Shown one piece after another: positions 34,752 through 42,741 of a DNA stretch of 64,000 bases. The position numbers and the translations under genes are program-made. Under the pieces are notes generated by a model. The model ran no database searches, was not told the DNA's origin, and was given only the letters and a program-made list of their open reading frames with translations. The stretch's first letter is position 1. Each line of letters opens with the position of its first letter. The stretch comes from Cognatundibacterium rugosum (GTDB lineage Bacteria > Pseudomonadota > Gammaproteobacteria > Burkholderiales > Burkholderiaceae_D), in NCBI RefSeq assembly GCF_014284365.1, contig NZ_JACOGG010000002.1:282633-346632 (forward strand). The letters are read 5' to 3'.

Positions 34752-35321
34752 ATGAAATTTCGCTTAGGCTTACCGCCACCAATTGATGAAGTAAAAGTCA
34801 CGCCGCATCGGTTTGGCTTTGACTATGTGAATTTGCATGTGAAAGCCTCAGCCCTGGGTACGCTTTTATTCATGCCCTTAGCTTATGTGATCTGGACACA
34901 ATTCTGGTCATTCAAACAGATTAACGCGATTTTCCGCTTGAATCCGCTCCAGGGATTTTTGATATTGTTATCGGTACTGGTCGTGCATGAAATATGTCAT
35001 TTGCTGGCATTTCCGCGTATGGGCATCAGTCAGCACACATATATAGGATTTGATCCGAAATCTGTTTTCCCCTATGTTTCGTATCAGGGTTTACTCAGTC
35101 GCAACCGATATTTTTTTGCTTTAGTTTTCCCCATTTTTGTGTTGACGGTATTGCCGTTTATACTTGCGTTCTATATTCCATCTTACGTAGGTCTGCTTTC
35201 CTGGGTATCCATTTTTAATTTAATTGGTGCTGCCGGGGATATCCTTATTTTGTTCAGCCTGTATCGGAAAATTCCAGCCGACTGGTATGTTCAAGGTGAG
35301 TTTTACGGACCTCTGCAATGA
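34752..35321 (+). CDS. DUF3267-like integral-membrane zincin
   Basis: A 189-residue membrane protein with about four hydrophobic segments. VVHEICHLLAFPRMG (near residue 80) is an HExxH zinc site inside a membrane helix, and GAAGDILILFSL near residue 160 offers the third ligand Asp; this is the DUF3267 (site-2-protease-like) layout. No proven function exists for most members. In this cluster it may give immunity or cleave a peptide or receptor. There is no Shine-Dalgarno sequence before the ATG (only T-rich bases of the terminator), so translation may be weak or leaderless. Confidence 0.78.
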   Translation: MKFRLGLPPPIDEVKVTPHRFGFDYVNLHVKASALGTLLFMPLAYVIWTQFWSFKQINAIFRLNPLQGFLILLSVLVVHEICHLLAFPRMGISQHTYIGFDPKSVFPYVSYQGLLSRNRYFFALVFPIFVLTVLPFILAFYIPSYVGLLSWVSIFNLIGAAGDILILFSLYRKIPADWYVQGEFYGPLQ

Positions 35322-35333
35322 AAGGCTGCACCG

Positions 35334-35465
35334 ATGAGCATTGAAGTCAGTGAAGAAAAAAATAACGCAACCGGTATCAAAAAATCGAAGTTAGTACTCG
35401 TGCTGTATTTCGTACTTATTTTATGTGCGGCGTTAGGCGGCTTTATCGCAGCACGACTGGAATAA
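35334..35465 (+). CDS. single-span membrane micro-protein, cluster-associated
   Basis: A 43-residue protein: a charged N-terminus (MSIEVSEEKNNATGIKKSK) and one hydrophobic helix (LVLVLYFVLILCAALGGF) ending AARLE. It starts 12 bases after the zincin gene, with AAAGG about nine bases before the ATG, so it is probably in the same transcript. Small one-helix proteins in bacteriocin clusters are often immunity factors; this is inference. No family recognised. Confidence 0.62.
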   Translation: MSIEVSEEKNNATGIKKSKLVLVLYFVLILCAALGGFIAARLE

Positions 35466-35504
35466 GACGTATTGGACAAAAGTCTGCATGAAAACTGTGA
35501 GTTT

Positions 35505-35544
35505 ATTTCCACAATGTGCATGAAACGTTCCCAACGTTCTGACA
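35505..35544. repeat. copy 1 of a duplicated ~40-bp element
   Basis: ATTTCCACAATGTGCATGAA and the following ACGTTCCCAACGTTCTGACA closely match the stretch at 35925-35963, with one gap and about eight differences. Copy 2 lies just upstream of the CocE gene, so copy 1 may be a displaced duplicate of that gene's upstream region. Confidence 0.6.
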
Positions 35545-35648
35545 AAATGGAAACTGTCAGCACCTGACTAATCTCCGTTTGCGCATCTGCTCAGATAAGC
35601 AAAGTAAAAATCTTCGAACGATATCTTTCAAAATAATGTTGAGAGCTT

Positions 35649-35762
35649 ATGAAAATGGACGAATCAAAAAATGATCTTATCTATGTTGCTCTCATGTTTA
35701 GCGGATACGTGGTAGGTGTCGTGTTAGCGTCATTCTATTTATGGGCTTCTCTCCCTAATTAG
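35649..35762 (+). CDS. second single-span membrane micro-protein
   Basis: A 37-residue protein: a short polar start (MKMDESKND) then one long hydrophobic helix (LIYVALMFSGYVVGVVLASF) and the end YLWASLPN. GAGAG lies about five bases before the ATG. It stands between the two copies of the duplicated 40-base element. It may be an immunity micro-protein or not translated at all; supported by composition and ribosome site only. Confidence 0.5.
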   Translation: MKMDESKNDLIYVALMFSGYVVGVVLASFYLWASLPN

Positions 35763-35924
35763 TTCGGCATGCATTGCATGTGAAATCACAGAAATCTTTT
35801 GATTTTTTTCATACTATCTTTCTGCCATTGAACAGGCTTAGGACAGGCGCGTTATTTTGCAATGTGCCTGACTACTTTTGATCTGACAGGAATGACAGTG
35901 ATTTTATATTAGTCGTATTTTTAT

Positions 35925-35963
35925 ATTTCCACACTGCGCATGGAACTTCCCGGCGCTCTGGCA
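35925..35963. repeat. copy 2 of the duplicated ~40-bp element, upstream of CocE gene
   Basis: ATTTCCACACTGCGCATGGA then ACTTCCCGGCGCTCTGGCA matches 35505-35544. This copy is more GC-rich, as is the neighbouring CocE gene, suggesting it is the ancestral one and that it belongs to the CocE promoter or leader. Confidence 0.6.
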
Positions 35964-36042
35964 TACTAAGCCTGCAAGCCGCTGCCTGTCTGATGTGAGG
36001 GCAGTTCCCGGTTTCTCATGCCTCAGCTCTGACAGGAACTTC

Positions 36043-37986
36043 ATGAAATCTACTCCCCTGCTGGCCAGTGTGCTGGCCGCTTTTGTTGTCGCCGGTGCTG
36101 CGCTGCCGGTATCTGCTGCGGCGCAAGCCGCTGCCAGTCAGGATGCACGTGTAGATCCGCTGAAACAGCGTGCCGATTACATCCGCGAGCATTACACCAA
36201 ATTCGAATACCGTATCCCCATGCGCGATGGCAAACGCTTGTTTACTGCGGTGTATGTGCCGAATGATGCGGATCGCAAAAAGACTTATCCAGTGCTGATG
36301 GTGCGTACACCGTATTCGATCGCACCGTATGGCGCGGATCAGTATAAGGGCATGCTGGGACCGACCGCTGAGTATGAAAAAGAAGGCTATATCTTTGCAT
36401 TCCAGGATGTGCGCGGTACCTATATGTCAGAAGGTGAGTTCCTCAATATGCGGCCACATATTGATGTCAAACGCAGCAGCAATGATGTCGATGAAAGCTC
36501 AGACACGTACGACACCATAGACTGGCTGATCAGGCACCTGCCTCAGCAAAATGGCAAGTTCGGGCAATGGGGTATTTCCTACCCTGGTTTTTATACTTCG
36601 GCCGGTGCCATCGACAGCCATCCGGCACTGAAGGCGATTTCACCGCAGGCACCGATCGCCGACTGGTACCGTGGCGATGATATGCATAGAAACGGTGCGC
36701 TGAATCTGTCTATGGCATTTACCTTCTTTCACAGCTTCGGGGTACCACGTCCAGAACCGACTGAAAAACGCGGCTGGCGCGAATTCAATTACGGCACCCC
36801 CGATGCCTATGAATTTTTCCTGAAACTGGGACCACTGGCGAATGTGAATACTAACCACTTCAAGGGTGGTATCCCATTCTGGAACGATATCATCGCGCAT
36901 CCCGATTATGATCAGTTCTGGCAAAGCCGCAATCTGCTGCCGCATCTGAAAAATATTAAGGCAGCAGTACTGACCGTGGGCGGCTGGTATGACACCGAAG
37001 ATTTATATGGCCCGTTGCAGACCTATAAAGCGATAGAAAAACTCAATCCCGGCATCCAGAACACGCTGGTAATCGGGCCCTGGATACATGGTGGCTGGAC
37101 ACGCAGCAATGGTGATCAGGTTGGCGATGCGCACTTTGGCTACAAAACCGTGAACAATTATCAGCCTGTGGAGCTGGCGTTTTTCCGCCATCATCTGAAA
37201 GGCGCTGAGCAGCCACGCTTGCCCGAAGCCTGGATGTTTGAAACCGGTGCCAATCGCTGGCGTGGTTTTGACAGCTGGCCGCCGCAACAAGTGCAAGACC
37301 AGGCCCTGTATTTTCATGCCGATGGCAAACTGCGTTTCAGCGCACCGGCCGAACAGCAGCCGGCCTTTGATGAATACCTGAGTGACCCTGCCAAACCGGT
37401 GCCCTACACCACCGAGATCATGAATGGCTGGAGTAAAAATTATGTCGCAGCTGACCAGCGCTTTGCCAGCAGCCGTCCCGACGTACTGAGCTGGGAAACT
37501 GAGGTACTGGAACAGGATGTGACGCTGGCTGGCCCGCTGGAAGCCGACTTGTTTGTGAGCGTGACTGGCAGCGACGCCGACTTCGTGGTCAAGCTGATTG
37601 ACGTGGCGCCAGCCGATCTGAAAGAACAAGGCGTACAGCGCGGTCATCAGCAAACCCTGGTGCGTGGCGAGCCTTTCCGTGCGCGTTATCGCCAAAGCTT
37701 CAGTCAGCCTCTGGCCATGGTACCGGGACAGATCACGCCGGTGCGCTTCAGCATCAATGATGTGCTGCATACCTTTCAACGTGGTCACAAAATCATGGTG
37801 CAGGTGCAGTCATCCTGGTTCCCTTTCATCGACCGCAATCCGCAAACCTTTGTGCCGAATATCTACGAAGCCAAGGCCAGCGACTTTATCAAAGCGAATC
37901 ATAGAGTCTACCGCTCTGCGGGTCAGGCCAGTGCCTTGCGCGTGAAAGTGTTACCGGCGATTGATGCCCGGCCTGAAGTCAAGTAA
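36043..37986 (+). CDS. secreted CocE/NonD-type (S15) hydrolase
   Basis: A 647-residue exported enzyme. Signal peptide residues 1-27 (hydrophobic LASVLAAFVVAGAALPV). The alpha/beta-hydrolase core opens with RIPMRDGKRLFTAVYVP and carries the nucleophile elbow WGISYPGF (Ser179); the C-terminal half is the jelly-roll typical of X-Pro dipeptidyl-peptidase/CocE proteins (ADLFVSVTGSDADFVVKLID). Characterised relatives are cocaine esterase, alpha-amino-acid ester hydrolase and glutaryl acylase; the substrate here is open. ATG 36043 follows AGGAA. The base composition returns to that of the chromosome here. Terminator downstream. Confidence 0.9.
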   Translation: MKSTPLLASVLAAFVVAGAALPVSAAAQAAASQDARVDPLKQRADYIREHYTKFEYRIPMRDGKRLFTAVYVPNDADRKKTYPVLMVRTPYSIAPYGADQYKGMLGPTAEYEKEGYIFAFQDVRGTYMSEGEFLNMRPHIDVKRSSNDVDESSDTYDTIDWLIRHLPQQNGKFGQWGISYPGFYTSAGAIDSHPALKAISPQAPIADWYRGDDMHRNGALNLSMAFTFFHSFGVPRPEPTEKRGWREFNYGTPDAYEFFLKLGPLANVNTNHFKGGIPFWNDIIAHPDYDQFWQSRNLLPHLKNIKAAVLTVGGWYDTEDLYGPLQTYKAIEKLNPGIQNTLVIGPWIHGGWTRSNGDQVGDAHFGYKTVNNYQPVELAFFRHHLKGAEQPRLPEAWMFETGANRWRGFDSWPPQQVQDQALYFHADGKLRFSAPAEQQPAFDEYLSDPAKPVPYTTEIMNGWSKNYVAADQRFASSRPDVLSWETEVLEQDVTLAGPLEADLFVSVTGSDADFVVKLIDVAPADLKEQGVQRGHQQTLVRGEPFRARYRQSFSQPLAMVPGQITPVRFSINDVLHTFQRGHKIMVQVQSSWFPFIDRNPQTFVPNIYEAKASDFIKANHRVYRSAGQASALRVKVLPAIDARPEVK

Positions 37987-38010
37987 CAGTCAGCGTTTTC
38001 AAACACACTC

Positions 38011-38034
38011 AACCCGCCAGCTGGCGGGTTTTTT
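38011..38034 (+). terminator. intrinsic terminator after CocE-type gene
   Basis: AACCCGCCAG/CTGGCGGGTT (38011-38030) is a perfect palindrome forming a stem with a tight loop, followed by TTTTTT. Confidence 0.9.
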
Positions 38035-38083
38035 ATGCAGAAAGCCTGCGTGAAATTAGCAACATCATCGCAACATCAAGATA

Positions 38084-38116
38084 AAAATGGCAAGCTTCCA
38101 TTTTAGCAATATGCTA
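38084..38116. promoter_or_regulatory. two adjacent dyads upstream of the DyP operon
   Basis: AAAATGG-CAAGCTT-CCATTTT (38084-38104) and TAGCA-ATA-TGCTA (38104-38116) are both perfect inverted repeats, about 90 bases before the first start codon. They fit operator sites for a dimeric regulator overlapping the promoter. The regulator is unknown. Confidence 0.4.
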
Positions 38117-38205
38117 TTCTGTTCCGCGCCTTACTGCTGCACCGCTACATTCACAGTATCCCCACTCTACGAATTTCCAACGGACTCGCTATTTGGGAGA
38201 CGAAT

Positions 38206-38874
38206 ATGTCGAACATTGCCGGTAAAGCCTATGCGATGAATGTCATCACACCAGTACGCTGGTACACGGCATGGGTGAATAAGTTGTTTTTCTGGGTTGC
38301 ACTGAAACGCCCGAGCACTTTGCAGGGGCTGATCACGCTGTCTTTAATCCATTATGCGCGCTGGGTGATCATCGGACGCAAGCAATTTCCCCATGTGTCA
38401 CCGGAGCAGCCCAAAGAAAAACTGAAGTACAGCTACATGCTGTTTTTCAGTAATTTCAATGGCAGCTGGGATCAGTATGTGGACTCATTCACCTTCGCGA
38501 TACCGGGCGGGCTTGATCTGTTCTGGAAATGGAATGTGCGCTATTCCAAGTCGGTCGCATTGACACCTTTCCATCGCTATATTCAGTACAACCAGCTCGA
38601 GACTATCCACTATTACAGCGCCTACCCGCTGGCTGCCTCCAACGATATCAAGTCTGCTCAGACTGTCAGGGAAAGCCTGCTCGCGTTTAACCGCACAGTC
38701 GATCAGGGTAGTGACGAAGAGTTTGAAAGGCGTTACAAGGCCTTGCTGCGCGGGCTGCAGCATGATCTGGGTGAAATGCACCCGACCCCCATCATCAGTA
38801 TGTCTGCCACGCAGGTAGAGAAGCGGGTGCGCTGGCATGCAGGTCAACTCGATCAGGAGCGTCCTCATGGCTAA
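38206..38874 (+). CDS. unrecognised protein A of the DyP-peroxidase operon
   Basis: A 222-residue protein of unknown family. It begins SNIAGKAYAMNVITPVRWY, which resembles the start of the next gene's product (ANVFGNAYGLTVLSPIRNG), and both have a central FF(S/T)NF segment with a nearby acidic/aromatic patch, so the two are distant paralogues. A moderately hydrophobic stretch near residues 27-50 is not a clear membrane helix. GGGAGA lies six bases before the ATG. It overlaps the next gene by eight bases, so they are coupled. Probable partner or substrate-handling protein of the peroxidase. Confidence 0.78.
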   Translation: MSNIAGKAYAMNVITPVRWYTAWVNKLFFWVALKRPSTLQGLITLSLIHYARWVIIGRKQFPHVSPEQPKEKLKYSYMLFFSNFNGSWDQYVDSFTFAIPGGLDLFWKWNVRYSKSVALTPFHRYIQYNQLETIHYYSAYPLAASNDIKSAQTVRESLLAFNRTVDQGSDEEFERRYKALLRGLQHDLGEMHPTPIISMSATQVEKRVRWHAGQLDQERPHG

Positions 38875-39568
38875 TGTATTTGGTAATGCTTACGGTCTGA
38901 CCGTACTCTCCCCCATCCGCAATGGTCTGGTAGCGGGACGCGAAATCTCGCATGCGGATCTGGTCCGTGATCTGCTGCAAAGCTGGAATGAGGAATTCAA
39001 CAGTCCGATGGCACGGGTGCCTGAGACTTATCTGTGTCGCTTTTTCGTGCTGGACGATGTGGTCACTGAATCCCTGCCTGGCGGCAGCGCGCCGGATACC
39101 TGGTCGGATTATCTGCCGGTGGTGCCAGACGGCCTGCGCCGCAGCGTAATGCCGGTCGAAGAGCATTTACAATCGGCTTATCTGGTGTTCACCACCAATT
39201 TTCATTGCGGCCCCTCGGGTGAGCCGGATGCCTATCTGCGCGGTATGTGGGAAGCTATCAACCAGCGCATACGCGAAGTCTGGCAACACTGCTATGGCTT
39301 TGAGCGGGTGCAGGATGCCCGTAGTTTCACGGACTATATACGGCAATGCCAGCTCAAGACTTCGCTGTTCTTCGTGGGTTCGAATGATTTACCGCTGGCA
39401 GAGCAGCTCAAAGCACTGTATCTGAAACAAGAGTTCGCCCGTTTTGCCACCGCCCATCAGGGCTTGCCTGCCGCCGAACTGCGTGCCCGCTACCGCGAGT
39501 TCATGCACAGGGTACAGGCGGAACATGTGCAAAGCCCGACCTGGGCACCGGGACAATATCGTCTGTAA
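38867..39568 (+). CDS. unrecognised protein B of the DyP-peroxidase operon
   Basis: A 233-residue protein, related at a distance to the product of the gene before it (shared N-terminus and VFTTNFHCGPSGEPDAYL versus FFSNFNGSWDQYVDSF). No signal peptide or membrane helix. AGGAG stands seven bases before ATG 38867, inside the end of the previous gene; an upstream ATG (38837) is less well placed. The peroxidase gene follows 21 bases later. I do not know any characterised member; a heme- or lipid-related accessory role is only a guess from context. Confidence 0.78.
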   Translation: MANVFGNAYGLTVLSPIRNGLVAGREISHADLVRDLLQSWNEEFNSPMARVPETYLCRFFVLDDVVTESLPGGSAPDTWSDYLPVVPDGLRRSVMPVEEHLQSAYLVFTTNFHCGPSGEPDAYLRGMWEAINQRIREVWQHCYGFERVQDARSFTDYIRQCQLKTSLFFVGSNDLPLAEQLKALYLKQEFARFATAHQGLPAAELRARYREFMHRVQAEHVQSPTWAPGQYRL

Positions 39569-39589
39569 CGCCATACAGGGAAATAGACC

Positions 39590-41212
39590 ATGACTCAAGA
39601 ACTGGATTTATCCGATATCCAAGGCCATATCCTGCGCGCTTACGCACGCTTTGGTTATCCCAAAGGCCGCTACGTGTTCCTCAATATCCGCCATAGCGCA
39701 CGCGCACGCCAATTCGTAGGACGCATCACGCAGCGCGTGACCACCGCCGTGAACTGGGGCAACGGGCCAGATGCGGTACAGCCACCGGATTGTGCGGTGA
39801 ATATTGCGTTCACTTATCAGGGACTAAAAGAACTGGAATTGCCACGCGCTTCCCTGGTCGATTTTTCGCCGGAATTTATCGAGGGCATGAAGCACAGGCG
39901 CGATATTCTCGGTGATGATGGTCCAAGTTCACCTGAGTGCTGGGACCCGATCTGGCGTGACAACCGGGTCACGCGCGAGAAAGACGTACACATCACGGTC
40001 TTGCTGAATGCGCGCGCGCCAGCGCCAGCTACCGCCGATATGGCGGGTGTGGCACAAGCCATGCAAAGCTGTACGGAATTTCTGGAACAAGGCTACCAAT
40101 GGCTGCTGGACGAAGTGCGACACAGTGAAGGTGGGGTGGTGATATTGGGTGGAAATCGCGGTGACAATGGTGAACTGCTCGATTATCAGGAAGTGAACGT
40201 GGTGATGGAAAACGGCATGCCGACTGCCAAAGAGCATTTCGGCTATACCGACGGCATCGGTGATCCGGTATTCGAAGGCGTGCCTTATGATGTGAACCGC
40301 GTACGTGGCCGTGGCAAACAAATGGAAGATGGTAGCTGGGCACCACTGGCAACCGGTGAATTCCTGCTCGGTCATGTGGATGAAGCACATGAGTATCCAC
40401 CAGCACCGCTGCCTGTTCTGCTGGCGCGTAATGGCACTTATATGGTGTATCGCAAGCTGCATGAGAACGTGGCGAGCTTCGAACAATATCTGCAACAGGA
40501 AGGTAAAAAATATCCGGGCGGTCCGGAATTGCTGGCAGCGAAATTTGTCGGGCGCTGGCGTGATAACGGTGCACCGCTGGTATCTGCGCCGGATGCTGCG
40601 GCCAAACAGGCCTTTGATGCGCGCTTTGCTACCGCCACGCCGGAACAGCAGGACCGCATGCTGAGTGACTTTACCTATGATGCCGATATGAGTGGCGGCA
40701 AATGCCCGTTCAGCTCGCATCTGCGCCGTATCAATCCGCGTGCCTCACTGGAAATGGGACGTGATCCCGGCGATCCGCCCGGCTCACTGAAACGCATGAC
40801 CGGTGCGTTTGATACACCTGGCGCGTTGGTCAACCGGCGCCGTATTCTGCGTCGTGGCCTGCCTTATGGTGCCGTGCGCGACCGCCAGCGTGATGACGGC
40901 AATCACGGCATCATCATCATGATGCTGAATGCCGACATTAACCGCCAGTTTGAATTCGTGCAGCAGCAATGGATTAATTACGGCAATGATTTTAAGGCGG
41001 CCAACGATAAGGAAATCATCCTCGGCAATCACAGCAGTGATCCGCGTTTCGCGAGTAAAGCGGTGCTGCAGGTTGATCCGGCCAGCGAGGATGCGCCTTA
41101 CATCCTGGCACGTATTCCGCGCTTTGTAGAAACCCGCGGCGGCGAATATTTTTTCATCCCCAGCATGACCGCACTGAGGATGATTGCTCGCGGCGTTATT
41201 GATCCGACGTAA
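39590..41212 (+). CDS. DyP-type heme peroxidase
   Basis: A 540-residue cytoplasmic heme peroxidase. Both DyP signatures are present: EHFGYTDGIGDPVFEG (distal Asp221 in the GxxDG region) and CPFSSHLRRINPR (proximal heme ligand His377). The length is greater than for A/B types, fitting the larger C/D-like group. DyP enzymes use hydrogen peroxide to oxidise dyes, phenols or other reductants; the natural substrate is unclear. No Tat signal is seen, so export is unlikely. It is the last gene of a three-gene operon and its 3' end overlaps the convergent catalase-family gene by 17 bases. Confidence 0.88.
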   Translation: MTQELDLSDIQGHILRAYARFGYPKGRYVFLNIRHSARARQFVGRITQRVTTAVNWGNGPDAVQPPDCAVNIAFTYQGLKELELPRASLVDFSPEFIEGMKHRRDILGDDGPSSPECWDPIWRDNRVTREKDVHITVLLNARAPAPATADMAGVAQAMQSCTEFLEQGYQWLLDEVRHSEGGVVILGGNRGDNGELLDYQEVNVVMENGMPTAKEHFGYTDGIGDPVFEGVPYDVNRVRGRGKQMEDGSWAPLATGEFLLGHVDEAHEYPPAPLPVLLARNGTYMVYRKLHENVASFEQYLQQEGKKYPGGPELLAAKFVGRWRDNGAPLVSAPDAAAKQAFDARFATATPEQQDRMLSDFTYDADMSGGKCPFSSHLRRINPRASLEMGRDPGDPPGSLKRMTGAFDTPGALVNRRRILRRGLPYGAVRDRQRDDGNHGIIIMMLNADINRQFEFVQQQWINYGNDFKAANDKEIILGNHSSDPRFASKAVLQVDPASEDAPYILARIPRFVETRGGEYFFIPSMTALRMIARGVIDPT

Positions 41213-42287
41213 AGTTAGTGGTATTGCCCCATAAAAAACGACTGGCCTGGGTCTGCTGATCAAGCGGGTCCACGCCAGGAATATTCCAGCTGTCCGGCTC
41301 TTTGCGCGGGGTATGATTATGCTCGTGCCGGAAGGCAGAAATCGCGTCATACACGATTTTACGCGCACGGTTAATGCCACCCAGCGGACGATGTTCAGGC
41401 AAGGCATGCCAGGGCGTGAATGACAGCTCTTCACCAAAATCTCGCTGCGGTTCAGAATCAAAATTCTGACGCGGGATGCGGATGGTGGCGATCTTGATAA
41501 ATGGCGACAGGGTCTCTGGCCATAATTTGCCCGGATCTTCGATCGGCATTTTTTCGGCATCCGTCTGTATCTGTATCATGAAGTCAAACACCGCATCTTC
41601 TTTCGACAATTGCTTGACCATGGCACGGCGCAGAAAATCATCTTTAGGATAATCCGGCAAATGGTCGATCGACTTGGTACTTGGGACCACGGCATACTTG
41701 ACCGCTTTGTCACCATACAGATAAGGCGTGGTGCTGAAATAGGAGATATGCAGAGGATTGGCAAACTTCAGCATGGAATGCCACAGGTTATACGAAACCC
41801 GCCAATGGGTCAGGAAATACCAGATGGTGGATACAACACCCGTCGTCATCGCCTTAATCAGACCGGCAAATTCTTTGACATTGGCCGTCACAAACACATC
41901 GGTACTGATGAGGATGAAATCATGGGTTTCAGCATCCTGTTCCGCGTCCAGCAATTTCTTGCCCGGTACGCCCATCAGTTTGATGGCCATGCCGCGGATG
42001 TCGCTCTTGATGTCCGGCTGTATCGTGCCATTCTGATTAGAAAAACGTATCCAGGATTTATACCTGCGTGGCTCCTGAAAGACACCAACCCGCAAATCTG
42101 CCGGCAAATCCGGTTCAACGATGAAATAGGCTCTGACCAGTCCATGCATTTTTGGATGCGCATCCCTGCGCATCACGCCTTGCGGATATTCGCGCTGAAT
42201 TTTCGCCTTCAGACGTTTGCGTAAATCATTAATGTAATGCGCTTCGTCCGGCGGAATTTGTTCAGTTGCAAGAGGTGGCGGCGCCAT
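41196..42287 (-). CDS. catalase-family heme protein
   Basis: A 363-residue protein with the catalase core fold, smaller than true catalases (480 or more). RDAHPKMHG places the distal His at 44, RFSNQNG and a domain with HDFILISTDVFV fit the barrel, and RARKIVYDA near the C-terminus is the R-x-x-x-Y heme-tyrosinate motif. Such short catalase-like proteins often act as peroxidases, peroxygenases or lipid-hydroperoxide enzymes. Its gene converges on and overlaps the DyP gene, so peroxide chemistry appears grouped here. AAAGGAT precedes ATG 42287. Confidence 0.87.
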   Translation of the reverse strand: MAPPPLATEQIPPDEAHYINDLRKRLKAKIQREYPQGVMRRDAHPKMHGLVRAYFIVEPDLPADLRVGVFQEPRRYKSWIRFSNQNGTIQPDIKSDIRGMAIKLMGVPGKKLLDAEQDAETHDFILISTDVFVTANVKEFAGLIKAMTTGVVSTIWYFLTHWRVSYNLWHSMLKFANPLHISYFSTTPYLYGDKAVKYAVVPSTKSIDHLPDYPKDDFLRRAMVKQLSKEDAVFDFMIQIQTDAEKMPIEDPGKLWPETLSPFIKIATIRIPRQNFDSEPQRDFGEELSFTPWHALPEHRPLGGINRARKIVYDAISAFRHEHNHTPRKEPDSWNIPGVDPLDQQTQASRFLWGNTTNFTSDQ

Positions 42288-42741
42288 GGCTATCCTTTCT
42301 TGTTTCCGGGCATATCAACATGCGTACTGCATAGGATACGGTTTCTGCCAGCCTGAATTCAGGGAAAATACGCTAGGGATAAGACTGATGGCTGGACGGA
42401 TCTCTGATCTGTGATCAGGACCTGGTAAATGTTTAGTGCGAAGTCGGCTGAGACAATTTCGCCCAGTCCTGCAGATACTACACAGTTTCAAATTCACTAG
42501 CAATTTTTGCACCATCATTTGATGCGTCGCAAACACAAATTCTGAAATTTCTGCCAATTCAAGGGGGAAAATCCGCTTCCCTATACGTAACTCTAAATAA
42601 CTAGTTTTGTTACCTCAATCCACGCATTTGCTGATATTGGGGCAATAAATCGCAGATATCACCATGAATTTGATTGCAGTGCATAGAATTTTTCTTACAA
42701 TACACGACAATTATGTAATAAAACTACAATCAGGAGACATC
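42288..42741. other. 454-bp divergent region between catalase-like and amylase genes
   Basis: No gene is supported. The right half (42560-42735) is A/T-rich and should hold the amylase promoter. The in-frame extension of the amylase to 42664 has no secretion signal and is taken as leader. Confidence 0.5.

Noticed and set aside
32203..35990. Lanthipeptide, lasso or radical-SAM modified peptide cluster
   Set aside because: No LanM/LanB, lasso cyclase or radical-SAM gene is present; the cores lack multiple Cys, and the exporter is the unmodified-peptide type.
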